A DNA stretch of 42,488 nucleotides. Origin: Mesotaenium endlicherianum. Taxonomy: Eukaryota > Streptophyta > Zygnematophyceae > Zygnematales > Mesotaeniaceae. Under the pieces are notes generated by a model that saw only the letters and a program-made list of their open reading frames with translations, was not told the DNA's origin and ran no database searches. Position 1 is the stretch's first letter. The number at the start of each line of letters is the position of its first letter. Positions 10,667 through 20,073 of the stretch are shown here, one piece after another. The stretch is from assembly GCA_009602735.1 (NCBI GenBank), contig WELA01007268.1, positions 354,626 to 397,113 on the forward strand, read 5' to 3'. The position numbers and the translations under genes are program-made.

Positions 10667-13600
10667 TCATTTTTTCCTCTTTGTGGTTCTTGCAGGCTGC
10701 CTCCAAGGGGTCTTCTGCTGCTTCTTGATGGTGGCAGGCTGCCTCCCTGAAGTCTCCGGGCTTCTAGTAGAGAGACTTGGGGCTGGTCCAAGATGGGGGT
10801 TGGCGGCATGGAAGCGCTTCAACTTTCTCTGAACTTTGTCAAGGTAGTGCGCCGCCACCCAACTATTCTCCGAATCTGGATATCCTTTCCACTTGATCAA
10901 GTATTGCTGCTGTCTCCTGAAATTTCTCATAGCCACTATGTCTTCCACTTCGTACTCCAAATGATCATCCACTATTGTTGGGGCTGGTGGGGTTGTCACA
11001 CGTCCTGGGAACTTGTTGTCGGGTTGCACATATGGCTTGAAGAGGGAAGCGTGGAATACGGGGTCGATGTGCATAGTCTGGGGAAGTTCTAGCTTGAAAG
11101 CAACGGGGTTGACTTGCTGGATAATCTTGAAGGGTCCCAAATACTTGGGAGAGAACTTGCTGCCGGCAGGCCTGTTGTTCAGGGAAATGTTCTTGGATGA
11201 TAGTAACACGTTGTCACCCACTCTGTACGTAATTTCTCTTCTGGATCTGTTCGCCACTCTTGCTTGAGCATCTTGCGCGTGTTGTAGAGCTTTCTTCGCT
11301 GCTGTAAGGGCTGCTTCTAATGTCTCCATAAAATCTGTGGCTGCAGGTACTTCATCATGGCCAGCCGTGAAGCTCAGTGGCGTGGTCGGATGGAAGCCAT
11401 AGTTGAGGAAGAATGGGGACTCTTGGGTAGAGGCCTGCGTAGTGTTGTTGTAGGCAAACTCGAGGGGGGTCAAGTACATGTCCCAGTCTTGCTCGAGGGT
11501 AGACACGTAGGCCTTTAGAGAGGTCTTTAGGGTACGATTCATACGCTCGGTTTGCCCATCTGATTGTGGGTGGTAGGCAGTAGACATATCCAGCGATGTA
11601 CCCAAGTTCTTGAAGAGATTTTTCCAGAAATGGCTTGTGAATCTTGGATCTCTATCTGACACAATTCTTGATGGTAGTCCATGGAGTCGGAAGATGTTGT
11701 CAAAGATGAGTCTTGCAAGTTGTGGTGCTGTAGCCTTAGTCGTCGTGGGAATAAAATGAGCCATCTTGGTAAGTCTGTCCACCGCCGTGAGTATTGCATT
11801 ATGGCCTCGAGGTGTCACGGGCAAGTCCACGATAAGGTCCATTGAGATGTCCGTCCATTGTCTTTCGGGGATTGGTAGTGGTTGGAGGAGTCCTCCCGCC
11901 TTTTGCGATGATGGCTTGATTCTTTGGCATGTGTCACAGCTCCTGCAGTACTCCTTGACTTGCTTAGACATGCCTGGCCAACAATAAGTCCTAGCTAGAA
12001 CGCCCGTGGTCCTTAGGATTCCAAAGTGTCCTCCAAGAGGGTTGTCGTGTGCTTCTCGTAGAAGCAAGAGCCGGAGGTCTAAGTCATTAGGAACACATCT
12101 CTGGCCCGTATCTTGCCTCACCCAATAATTGCCTTCTTGCTTCTTGCATGGGTCCAAGGCTGCTTCTCCGTTCTTGTAGTAAGGGTCTCTTTCATAGGCG
12201 GCTGAAAATCGAGCTTCCAGATCTGTCTTCAGGGATACCATCACTGCATTTAATTGCAGTCTTGAGAGGGGGTCAGCCGGGTTTGTCTTGCCGGGCTGGT
12301 ACTGAATCGTGATGTTGTATTGTTGCAAGTATCCGCTCCATCTTGCTTGTCTCCTTGAGAGATACGGCTGCGTTTGGAGGTGCTTTAACGCCTCGTGGTC
12401 CGTGGTGACCAGTACTTTGCGTCCTTCAACGTAGCAGCGCCAAACCTTCAAGGCATGTACAATCGCCAATGCCTCTCGCTCCGTGGTTGTATAATTTTGC
12501 TCGGCTGGATTTAGCTTCCTTGACTCGTAGGCGATGGGCTGCAGTCCCTTGCCTTGGTCTTGAAGCAGGATTGCTCCTATTGCATAGGAAGATGCATCGG
12601 TGATGACGTGGAAGGGCCAATCTGGGTTTGGACTTGGGAGTGTGAGCACCGGGGATGTGGTCAATCTTCGCTTTAACTCTTGAAATGCCTCTTCCTCTTT
12701 CTCGGTCCATGTATATAGCCTGTCCTTCTTGAGTAGATCTGTCAGGGGGGCTGCTATGTGCGAGAAGCCTTGGATGAATTTTCTGTACCAATTGGCAAAT
12801 CCCAAGAATGACTGGAGTTCTTTCTTGGTCGTGGGGGTTGGCCATTCCTCCACCACCGTGGTCTTCTTGGGGTCCATCTTGATGCCATCAGCAGTCACGT
12901 GGAGACCTAGGAACTCCACTTCTTGTTTGGCAAACTCGCACTTTGACTCCTTCGCAAATAGCTTGTTTTGCTTCAATACTTCAAGGACTTCTTTCAAGTG
13001 TCTCGCATGCTCTTCAAGGGTCTTGCTGTAGATAAGGATGTCATCGATGAATACCACCACAAATCTGTCCAACATGGGCTGAAATATGGTGTTCATCATA
13101 GTCATGAAAGTTGCTGGCGCGTTGGTGAGTCCAAATGGCAGGACCATGAACTCAAAATGTCCATATCTTGTCCTGAATGCCGTCTTCTCTATGTCCGGTT
13201 CTGCGATGCGAATCTGGTGGTAGCCGCTCCGTAAGTCAATCTTCGTGAAGTACTTGGCTCCAACCAGCCGGTCCATGAGCTCATCCATGCGCGGCAGCGG
13301 GTATCGATTCTTGATGGTGATCTTGTTGAGGGCGCGATAGTCCACACACATCCTCAAGGTACCATCTTTCTTCTTGACAAATAGCACCGGGGCTCCAAAT
13401 GGCGACTTGCTAGGTCGAATGAAGCCATGCTCCAGTAGCTCCTTGATTTGCTTCTTGACTTCGTCTAGCTCCGTGTATGACATTTTGAACGTAGGCCGAG
13501 AGATGGGCTTGCTTCCGGGCTCCAACTCTATCTTGTGGTCTACGAATCTTTTGGGGGGTAGGCCCTTGGGCAATTCCGGGGAGAACACTTCTTTGTAGTC

Positions 13601-14332
13601 CTCTAAGACTTCTTGTATCTCCTTGGGAACGGGGCTGCCTTCTTGACTCTCGATGTCTTTCTTGATGTCTTTTGGCGTGATCAAGGCCAAAAGAAGCTCG
13701 TGTCCCTTCCTCACAAGTCTCTTGAGTTGGAGGGCGGACAATAGTATCTCGTGTGCCGGCTTCTGGATGTCTTGGGTCTGGATATTCTGGATTGCGCGCA
13801 AAATACAGATTCTTGAAGTGATGTCATTCTTGATCTTGATAGTACCGGTCCTCCAATCAACTTGGGGGTTGTGCTTGGTCAACCAAGGCGTCCCTAGGAT
13901 GACGTCGTACTTGCCCAATTGCATGGGGGAGAACACTACTCTATCCTTGAAGGACTTGATAGAGAGTGCCAAGGGGTACGTCTTCTTGGAAGGGGTAGTA
14001 TAGGAGAATCCATCGGGCATCATAATCTCCTCGTCGTGGTCAAGAGTTCGCATAGTAATACCGTGCTTGGTGGCAAAATCTGCAGCAATGAAGTTGCCTT
14101 GAGCTCCGCTATCCACCAAGATGTGGACCTTCTCTCCTCCAAGGTAACCTCTCAAACTCATTGGGGCTGGAACGTCGTCTTCAACGGGGGTCTCCACCTC
14201 ACTTGGCGTGTTGCCTTCTCGTGAAGTGGGTCTTGGGGTGGTAGGCTCCTGGCCTACCGGCGCTGTCCGTTTTTTGACAACTTTTTGGGGCATGAAAGTG
14301 CACGATGGCCCTTTTCCTTGCAATAAAAGCAT
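10667..14332 (-). CDS. pol: Element B pol polyprotein (PR-RT-RNase H-IN-chromodomain)
   Basis: An uninterrupted 1221-codon frame. Numbering from the first open codon: protease DSGA at 74-77; reverse transcriptase about 315-460 with FIDDILI (Asp 430-431); RNase H with Asp579 and TDHEAL near 645; integrase zinc finger around 761-802 (H..H..CDTC); integrase core Asp832, Asp893 and Glu929 with exactly 35 residues between the last two; chromodomain about 1125-1175 ([14 protein letters not shown]). The first codons overlap gag and are probably not used. Expression is expected from the -1 shift at 14269-14275, entering this frame at the KKRTAPVG segment. No active-site residue is missing, and the length is normal for chromoviruses. 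Confidence 0.93.
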   Translation of the reverse strand: MLLLQGKGPSCTFMPQKVVKKRTAPVGQEPTTPRPTSREGNTPSEVETPVEDDVPAPMSLRGYLGGEKVHILVDSGAQGNFIAADFATKHGITMRTLDHDEEIMMPDGFSYTTPSKKTYPLALSIKSFKDRVVFSPMQLGKYDVILGTPWLTKHNPQVDWRTGTIKIKNDITSRICILRAIQNIQTQDIQKPAHEILLSALQLKRLVRKGHELLLALITPKDIKKDIESQEGSPVPKEIQEVLEDYKEVFSPELPKGLPPKRFVDHKIELEPGSKPISRPTFKMSYTELDEVKKQIKELLEHGFIRPSKSPFGAPVLFVKKKDGTLRMCVDYRALNKITIKNRYPLPRMDELMDRLVGAKYFTKIDLRSGYHQIRIAEPDIEKTAFRTRYGHFEFMVLPFGLTNAPATFMTMMNTIFQPMLDRFVVVFIDDILIYSKTLEEHARHLKEVLEVLKQNKLFAKESKCEFAKQEVEFLGLHVTADGIKMDPKKTTVVEEWPTPTTKKELQSFLGFANWYRKFIQGFSHIAAPLTDLLKKDRLYTWTEKEEEAFQELKRRLTTSPVLTLPSPNPDWPFHVITDASSYAIGAILLQDQGKGLQPIAYESRKLNPAEQNYTTTEREALAIVHALKVWRCYVEGRKVLVTTDHEALKHLQTQPYLSRRQARWSGYLQQYNITIQYQPGKTNPADPLSRLQLNAVMVSLKTDLEARFSAAYERDPYYKNGEAALDPCKKQEGNYWVRQDTGQRCVPNDLDLRLLLLREAHDNPLGGHFGILRTTGVLARTYCWPGMSKQVKEYCRSCDTCQRIKPSSQKAGGLLQPLPIPERQWTDISMDLIVDLPVTPRGHNAILTAVDRLTKMAHFIPTTTKATAPQLARLIFDNIFRLHGLPSRIVSDRDPRFTSHFWKNLFKNLGTSLDMSTAYHPQSDGQTERMNRTLKTSLKAYVSTLEQDWDMYLTPLEFAYNNTTQASTQESPFFLNYGFHPTTPLSFTAGHDEVPAATDFMETLEAALTAAKKALQHAQDAQARVANRSRREITYRVGDNVLLSSKNISLNNRPAGSKFSPKYLGPFKIIQQVNPVAFKLELPQTMHIDPVFHASLFKPYVQPDNKFPGRVTTPPAPTIVDDHLEYEVEDIVAMRNFRRQQQYLIKWKGYPDSENSWVAAHYLDKVQRKLKRFHAANPHLGPAPSLSTRSPETSGRQPATIKKQQKTPWRQPARTTKRKK
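14240..14275 (-). promoter_or_regulatory. -1 ribosomal frameshift signal of element B
   Basis: On the minus strand the gag frame reads tcA AAA AAC, a canonical X_XXY_YYZ slippery heptamer (plus 14269-14275) in the correct phase. Ten bases downstream a perfect 7-bp stem, GGTAGGC paired with GCCTACC around a 5-base loop, spans 14258-14240. The gag stop (14254-14256) lies inside the hairpin. Shifting -1 enters the pol frame exactly. Confidence 0.8.
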
Positions 14333-15534
14333 AGTCCAGCCGTCATGAGAGCTTCTTTTTCAGCCGGGGAGAGTCTTGCTTTCACTCCTTGCTGGTTTCT
14401 TGCATCATAAGTGTCATTGGAGGGTCTTCCACTCTTCCGGGCAGCCGCGGGGTCCCTTTTAATAACTCCGATTTCCATGGGTGTGGGTCCAGATTCGGAT
14501 GTGGAAGGGGCTGCGTACACCCGCGTCGTCGGTACCCGTGAAGATGAAGGCACGGAGTGCTTGAAATCCAAGGTATCCACCTTTTGGGCCACTTCAATGA
14601 TCTTTGAGAAGTCCGTCAAGTCGCGTAACTCCACTTCCTTTGCCACCTTGGGTTTGAGGCCAAAGATGTAGCGGTCAATCTTCTCCTCGAGAGACATGTT
14701 GGGGATCTCAAGAGTGAGGGCGTGAAATCTGGATGTATACTCTTGAACGGACGTCGTTTGCTTGAGATGGTGGAGCTTTCCTCGGGCAATCTTCTCCGCA
14801 TTGATGGGCATGAATTGCTTCTTGAGGGCCTCACGAAAATCTGCCCATCTTGCATATGATGGTGGGGGCTCTTGGCCGAGCATGGGGTGCGCCATAGCTT
14901 GATATATAGCCGCTTGATAGTTACGCCACCATGATGTTGCTGCTCCTCTAAGTAAGGTAACGGCAAAGGGAACGTAGTCCTCCTCGGGTACTTCAAGGAA
15001 TGCGAGGTACGTCTCCACTTGGTAGAGCCATAAATTCAGGTTGGCACCTTTCCCGGGGTTGAAAGTGTCGGGTTTGCCGGGCTTGATGAGTTTCCTTGCT
15101 CTCGTTGGCTCTTGTGGAGGCGCTTGAGCCGGGGCTGGATTTTGAGCATTGCTCGCAATAGGGGCAACCATGGCAGCCATAGCTTCTCTTGACGCTTGCA
15201 CGGTTGCTTCATAGGTGGCCAAGCCCACTTGGTTGTGGACGGTCATTAGGAAGGCTGCCCACTCATTTGCGGGAACTCCTTGTGGTGGGGTCAACTTTGC
15301 TATAACGGCTGCCACGAGATTTGACGATGCTCCTCCTTGTGGTGCTTCTTGTTGTTGCAGATTTCCTTGAGTGGGCTCTCCCACCGGCGCTGGAGGAGGG
15401 TGTACTCCTCCTTGTGGTGCTTCTTGTTGTTGCAGATTTTCTTGAGTGGGCTCTCCCATCGGCGCTGGAGGAGGGTGTCTTGGAGAGGAAGGGCTTCCTT
15501 CGAAAGCTTGCTGTTGGTCTTGAGGATCGGCCAT
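14254..15534 (-). CDS. gag: Element B gag
   Basis: 426 aa starting at the ATG at 15534. The N-terminal 90 residues are Gln/Pro-rich and contain a 25-residue tandem duplication. The middle (about 130-330) is a retrotransposon gag capsid-like domain with the WWRNY and [13 protein letters not shown] signatures. Near the C-terminus a CCHC zinc knuckle lies at 402-415 ([14 protein letters not shown]). Gag forms the cytoplasmic particle that packages element RNA. It overlaps pol by 79 bases in the 0 frame, with pol in -1, and the start lies close to the PBS, as expected for the first ORF. Confidence 0.92.
   Translation of the reverse strand: MADPQDQQQAFEGSPSSPRHPPPAPMGEPTQENLQQQEAPQGGVHPPPAPVGEPTQGNLQQQEAPQGGASSNLVAAVIAKLTPPQGVPANEWAAFLMTVHNQVGLATYEATVQASREAMAAMVAPIASNAQNPAPAQAPPQEPTRARKLIKPGKPDTFNPGKGANLNLWLYQVETYLAFLEVPEEDYVPFAVTLLRGAATSWWRNYQAAIYQAMAHPMLGQEPPPSYARWADFREALKKQFMPINAEKIARGKLHHLKQTTSVQEYTSRFHALTLEIPNMSLEEKIDRYIFGLKPKVAKEVELRDLTDFSKIIEVAQKVDTLDFKHSVPSSSRVPTTRVYAAPSTSESGPTPMEIGVIKRDPAAARKSGRPSNDTYDARNQQGVKARLSPAEKEALMTAGLCFYCKEKGHRALSCPKKLSKNGQRR
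15330..15476 (-). repeat. 75-bp in-frame tandem duplication in gag
   Basis: Units start at 15330 and 15405 (CTCCTCCTTGTGGTG), period 75 bp, encoding two near-identical 25-residue Pro/Gln-rich blocks (PPPAPx[15 protein letters not shown]). The reading frame is kept. Confidence 0.9.
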
Positions 15535-15558
15535 CTTCTTGTGCTACCAAAGTGCCTA

Positions 15559-15570
15559 GCTCCGATACCA
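15559..15570 (-). promoter_or_regulatory. Primer binding site of element B
   Basis: Minus strand TGGTATCGGAGC, one base from the 5' LTR end. It matches the usual plant initiator-Met tRNA PBS (TGGTATCAGAGC) at 11 of 12 positions. Confidence 0.8.
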
Positions 15571-15571
15571 C

Positions 15572-16074
15572 TGTAGTGAAACAGATAGATAAAGTACTTA
15601 GTAAAACAGAATACTTTATCTATTCAAGACAAGGATCTTTGAACACAAGTGGTAGCTTCTTGAAAGAGAGATGGCTTCTTGAAAGTTAATATATTTCTGG
15701 ATTTTGGCAAGTACAAGAGTGATTCTGGAATGTCTTTCTATGTTCTAGCTCTTGTTTATATACTTGCTACATAAGTAATTTCTAGGAAGGTGTATGTTGA
15801 TGTGTTGGCACCCAACACATCCCAAAACTTGCCACCTCTTTCTAGAATAATGTACACATGTCCTTTTGACCTAAAAATGGCACATTTGACTTTTGCCACA
15901 TGGAGTTTTTCTAGGTCTTTCCTCTAACTTCGAAAATGCCTTGGAAGGTTCAAAGGACATGAACCAAGTTACTAGAGTACCTATTCACACTTGACTCCAC
16001 ACAATACTACTCCAAATATATTTGAAAACATTGAAATATAAGCATACTAATATATAATACCTCAAATCACTACA
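15572..16074 (-). repeat. Element B 5' LTR
   Basis: 503 bp, TGTAGTGAAAC to CACTACA on the plus strand, with short inverted ends TGTAGTGA/TCACTACA. It is followed by target duplication CTGCT at 16075-16079. It carries the promoter for the element. Confidence 0.93.
15755..15762 (-). promoter_or_regulatory. TATA box candidate in element B 5' LTR
   Basis: Minus strand TATATAAA about 310 bp into the LTR from its U3 end, the only good TATA match at a plausible distance from the PBS. Transcription would start about 30 bp further toward gag. Confidence 0.45.
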
Positions 16075-16229
16075 CTGCTGATTATTTTGACAAAGTAAGT
16101 AAACTCGCATTACATCGACATACATTCATTTAGATGAACTCGCATATGTGAGTATACAGACATAATACTTATTTAGTGTTATATTTATATATGCAATTAA
16201 TTAAATAAATAATGAACTGATTCATTACA

Positions 16230-17924
16230 CCACCTTGCCTGTCTTGGTGTCAACGTTGGTTGCGTCATAAACTTCTCCAAGCTCTTGTGGTCGGTCTTGA
16301 TGAACACCTTCCGGCCGTCCACATAACATCGCCAAATCCTCAAAGCGTGGATAATAGCCAACATCTCTCGCTCGTGTGCTGCATAGTTCTGCTCCGCAGG
16401 ACTCAACTTTCTGCTCTCATATGCCACAGGCTGCAATCCTTTGCCCTGGTCCTGGAGAATAATGGCTCCCACTGCGAAATTCGATGCGTCCATGATGATG
16501 GTGAAAGGAAGCTCTGGACTGGCAATTGCCAACACAGGTGCCTGTGTCAATAACTCCTGAATCCTCTCAAATGCTTGCTGCTCCTTGTCACCCCATAGCC
16601 ACTTCTCCTGCTTCTTCAACATGTCCGTGAGCGATGCACACACCTTGGCAAATCCTTCAATGAAGCGTCGATAATAATTTGCCTTGCCGAGGAAACTCAT
16701 GAGTTGATGAATATCAGCAGGCACCGGCCAATCTCTGACTGCTTGCACCTTCTTCTGCTCCACCTTGACTCCTTCAGCCCCCACTATGTGCCCAAGAAAC
16801 TCGACCTCCTTGAGACCGAAATCACACTTGCTCATCTTCCCATACAGCTTTTGATCTCTCAAGACCTCCAACACCTTCCTCAGATGCTCCACATGCTCTT
16901 CCAAGGTCTTCAAATAGATCAGGATGTCGTCCAAAAATACCACCACAAACTGGTCCAAGTAGGGTCTGAAGATACTATTCATGAGTCCCATGAATGTAGC
17001 AGGTGCATTAGTCAATCCAAAAGGCATGACTGTGAACTCGAACAAACCATAGNTAATTGGCATGACTGTGAACTCAAACAAACCATAGCGAGTTCTGAAA
17101 GCAGTCTTCGGAATGTCTCCTTCTGCAATCCGTACCTGGTGATAGCCACTCCTCAAATCGATCTTCGAGAAATACTTCGCCCCGACAAGCCTGTCAATCA
17201 ACTCGTCCACTCGTGGAAGTGGGTACCTGTTCTTGATGGTGACCTTGTTGAGTGCCCGGTAGTCGACACACATCCTCATAGTCCCATCCTTCTTCTTCAC
17301 AAATAAGACTGGCGCTGCAAATGGAGACTCGCTGGGTCGGATGAATCCCTTCTCCAATAACTCCGTCAGTTGCTTCTTTAACTCATCCAACTCCGCAAAC
17401 GATTGTCGATAGGCGGGTCTCACTGGTGGCTTGCTCCCTGGTTCCAACTCAATCTTGTGCTCCATAGCTCTCTGTGGAGGTAATCCTGCAGGTAGCTCCT
17501 CAGGAAATACGCACTTGAACTCCTCCAACAGCGCCTTAATTTGGGCAGGCATCTCAGCAGGCTTCTTCTCTTGAGCAGTTGGGCTCTGCTCCTTCTGAGC
17601 AAGGGGATCAGACACCACTACTTGCTCCTCCGGCGATGTACATTCGCCCAGGCTGTTAGGATTCACGCTTGCTCCATCTGATGACCTGGCCAGGGCCACC
17701 GAAACAAGGTACATCTCCTTCACCTGATTCGCCCTGCATAGCTTCTTAACTTGCAGGCTCGACAGAAGACAGTTACTTGTGGTCGTATCTACCTCCACCT
17801 GTTTCGCTGTCTCCATTCGACCATCACGCCCTTGGACTTTCACTTGTCCTGTGCTCCAGTGCACTTGAGGGTTGGCTTTTCTCAGCCATGGTCGGCCCAA
17901 TATCACCTCATGGTGACCCAACTC
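16230..17924 (-). pseudogene. Element A reverse transcriptase and RNase H (5' part of pol)
   Basis: The minus frame begins with the post-protease motif ([14 protein letters not shown]) and runs through the RT palm ([20 protein letters not shown], then VFLDDILIY with both catalytic Asp) and most of RNase H ([13 protein letters not shown], then TDHKSLEKF). It stops at TPRQARW, where the C' LTR begins; the missing continuation is at 8289. An N at 17053 sits between copies of a 30-bp duplication that adds 36 bp in frame. The frame is shifted by one base relative to the protease frame upstream, so even before the insertions this copy may have been defective. Confidence 0.88.
17053..17053. other. 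Single-N join flanked by a 30-bp direct repeat
   Basis: 17023-17052 and 17059-17088 are the same 30 bp with one mismatch around the N, within the RT of element A. Probably an unmerged contig overlap. Confidence 0.85.
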
Positions 17925-18489
17925 TGTGCTCCATAACTTCCTTACTCGGGTGCCCCGCTACTTCCACGTGAATAGCTTCCGTAGGTGCACCACACTTGAG
18001 TCTCTGCCCATTCGCCAAAATTGCCTCCTTAGGCTCATTATGCTTCTGCACAGGGATTCGCCACTCCTTCACCAGCTTCTTGTGCACAAAATTTGCACTC
18101 GCGCCACTGTCGACCATACACTTCGCCTTGTTGCCGTCGACCACTCCTTCCACGATGATAGGCTTGTCAATATCTCGTCCTTTGCTTCTCGGCGGGCTCC
18201 TGGGGATAACCTCCTTGTGAGTTCTCGTCTTCACGCCAGTAGACACCCCAGAACGACTTATTGGCGTCCTCCTTTTTCCTGCTGTTGAGGTTGCTTCGTC
18301 TTCACATGACAGTCTCGAGCCAGATGTCCAAGCTTGCCGCAAATATAGCAGGGTCCTCTCGGCTTCAAATTGTGCTGCCTGCGCTGGTACTGCACAAGTC
18401 CCAACTCCATAGGTACTGGGCCTTGTCCACTCGTGCTTGGCGCTTGAGATCCAAAGTGTCGATATCCTCCAAAGTTGTGGTTGCCCCAC
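17908..18489 (-). pseudogene. Element A protease region
   Basis: The frame carries the aspartic protease motif CMVDSGASANFVHKKLV about 125 residues in. It overlaps the end of gag (18258-18489) in the -1 phase, the same phase relation as gag to pol in element B, so a -1 shift is likely here too. I do not see a canonical heptamer in the overlap (the best purine run is GGAAAAAGG). The frame ends at 17908 because RT continues in the +1 phase, so a small indel lies around 17925-17965. Confidence 0.75.
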
Positions 18490-19289
18490 TGCCTTTGACT
18501 ATACTCCACAGCGTCGACCCTTGTTGCCAATGCCATCATTTCTCCAAGACTGGTAGGGTCCTTGAGCGCCACTTCCTTGGCCACAGTTGGCTGGAGTCCC
18601 CTCTTGAACTTGTCCATCATCTCCGACTCGTGCATGGATGGACATTGAAGCACCAGCTCGTTGAAGCGCGATACATACTCCTGAACGCTTCCTCGTTGAC
18701 GAAGGCGCACCAATAGATCTCGAGCGGTAGCCTCGGGTGCAATAGGTTGAAATTGCCTCTTCAAGCCTTCAAAGAGCTGATCAACAGTAGCAGGAACTCC
18801 AGACAGCTGCTCTTCTCGTTCATACCAAGCTCCAGCACTCTTCTGCAGCAAAGTTATGACAAAGGCGACTTGCCTGTCGGGCGTGAGCGCAGAATACTCC
18901 ATAAACTTCTTCACTCCAAAAATCCATTGATGAACAGGCGGCGATCCACGCTCTCCATTATAAACTTCAGGCTTAGGCGCACGCACTCCTGATGCGGGTG
19001 GAATAACTGGTTGCACCACTGGATTAACATGAATTGGTGGTATAACGGGTGCAGGTGCCGAACTCGTCGAAGCGGCGTTCCCCATAACAACTTGCACCAT
19101 TCTCTCCACCTCCTGGCGCATATTTTGTTGAAATTGTGTGTAGACTTCTCCTCCAATCGCGTTTGCCATCTGCCTCAATATCGCCTGCATCTCTTGTTGC
19201 TCTCTGGTCATTGTTGGTGCTGCCTGCTGCCTCGCGCGCTCAACATGCTCGACATGTTCGCCTCCTCCAGCTGCCGGTTGGGACTTCAT
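18258..19289 (-). CDS. gag: Element A gag
   Basis: 343 aa from the ATG at 19289 to a TAA. After a Gln/Glu-rich N-terminus and a Pro-rich linker comes the gag capsid-like domain (about 110-240), with WYEREEQLSG and VQEYVSRFNELVLQCP. A CCHC knuckle lies at 314-327 (CYICGKLGHLARDC). It is intact although the rest of the element is broken. It is related to but clearly distinct from the element B gag. Confidence 0.88.
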   Translation of the reverse strand: MKSQPAAGGGEHVEHVERARQQAAPTMTREQQEMQAILRQMANAIGGEVYTQFQQNMRQEVERMVQVVMGNAASTSSAPAPVIPPIHVNPVVQPVIPPASGVRAPKPEVYNGERGSPPVHQWIFGVKKFMEYSALTPDRQVAFVITLLQKSAGAWYEREEQLSGVPATVDQLFEGLKRQFQPIAPEATARDLLVRLRQRGSVQEYVSRFNELVLQCPSMHESEMMDKFKRGLQPTVAKEVALKDPTSLGEMMALATRVDAVEYSQRQWGNHNFGGYRHFGSQAPSTSGQGPVPMELGLVQYQRRQHNLKPRGPCYICGKLGHLARDCHVKTKQPQQQEKGGRQ

Positions 19290-19312
19290 AATATAATATG
19301 CAAACTAGCCCA

Positions 19313-19324
19313 GCTCCAATACTA
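19313..19324 (-). promoter_or_regulatory. Primer binding site of element A (decayed)
   Basis: Minus strand TAGTATTGGAGC, two mismatches from the PBS of elements B and C. It lies two bases from the TG start assigned to the 5' LTR. Confidence 0.55.
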
Positions 19325-19326
19325 GA

Positions 19327-20069
19327 TGAAAGGGGCAGAGTGCCCTAGTGCAAGCGTAGTGACTCACGAGGAATAAAGCTAGTTGCGATCATACTCAAGA
19401 GTGCAGCGGCATATTGCTAAGAAAGCTTAGGAAAATTACTTGACATTTTGAGTGGCAAGAAACTGCTCACAAATGATGTAGGATGAAAGGCCTTGTCATT
19501 ACAAACCCGTAGAAATTTACAGAAGTGAAAACTGATAAGAAACAAAGAAGTTATGCCTATTTATAATTTTCTGCCTAAGTGCTCCTCTCTAGGAGGAAGC
19601 TACGGATTTTTTAAGTGTTCGTCAAATCGTCCCTTCCAGAATATTCGTGAGTAAGCCATATCAGTCTAATCTGACGTGTCGGGCCGAATTGACGTCCACA
19701 TACATGCATCGACATTACTAGAATATTCCATCTTAGACGCGCTAGGCTAAACCGAAACTTCTAGGTAAATTGACCTAATCGGCACTCCGCGTCAGCCGAA
19801 CTTACGTGAAGGTTCAAGTTCACACTAACGGGCCAGATCGCTCGACGCTGTCGGTCAATCCGACGGTCGCGCTCACCGCGAATTAAGGACAGTCGTCAAC
19901 CGACCTCAAAACTAATTAAACTTCAGAAATCCGTAACTCTCTCAATACTTGACCAAATTTGATGAATTTTATATCAAAATGACCACAAATATGCACTCTA
20001 TTGTATTATACAATCAAAACATACTTTCATGAAACTCAAAAATGCACTTTATAAACCAATGACCTTACA
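19327..20069 (-). repeat. Element A 5' LTR
   Basis: From TGAAAGGGG beside the PBS to GACCTTACA, 743 bp. The last 324 bp match the 3' LTR at 5827-6150; the first 420 bp have no counterpart there. Confidence 0.7.
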
Positions 20070-20073
20070 AAGC

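Larger units (their letters stand above)
9395..16074 (-). mobile_element. Complete Ty3/gypsy chromovirus element B
   Basis: A 6680-bp minus-strand element with two 503-bp LTRs (9395-9897, 15572-16074) that I count as differing at 8 positions (about 98.4% identical). It has a PBS, a PPT, intact gag and intact pol joined by a -1 frameshift signal, and a perfect 5-bp target duplication CTGCT (9390-9394, 16075-16079). Everything a Ty3 element needs is visible, so it was active recently and may still be competent. It is the youngest insertion in the nest. Confidence 0.93.
8290..16229 (-). repeat. Solo LTR of family C', split by element B
   Basis: The outer pieces 8290-9394 and 16080-16229 together form one LTR of about 1255 bp, starting TGAAATGAATC and ending GATTCATTACA, flanked by target duplication CCACC (8285-8289, 16230-16234) in the RNase H frame of element A. 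Its termini and a patch at about 9079-9125 (GGAGTTAACCAC, TGGTAGGAC) match the LTRs of elements C and D, so it is a related but distinct family. Element B sits inside it with target duplication CTGCT. Orientation is inferred from the C and D LTRs. Confidence 0.8.
5827..20069 (-). mobile_element. Ty3/gypsy chromovirus element A, disrupted by nested insertions
   Basis: Minus-strand LTR retrotransposon with order gag (18258-19289), protease (to about 17925), RT and RNase H (17924-16230, then 8289 downward), integrase (to 7393, then 6884 downward), chromodomain and 3' LTR. Its LTR ends are the direct repeats 5827-6150 and 19327-20069, both ending in GACCTTACA. Two later insertions split pol: a solo family B LTR at 6890-7392 and a family C' LTR at 8290-16229 that itself contains element B. 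Removing both with one copy of each target duplication leaves about 5.8 kb of own sequence. It also has a frameshift between protease and RT and two N-marked assembly joins. It cannot make a full pol protein. Confidence 0.85.

Noticed and set aside
16704-17306. A 200-codon plus-strand frame
   Set aside because: It lies antisense to the conserved RT of element A and has no features of its own.
18258-18310. Possible frameshift heptamer at the element A gag end (GGAAAAAGG)
   Set aside because: In the gag phase it does not fit X_XXY_YYZ, so the mechanism for element A is left open although the -1 phase is seen.
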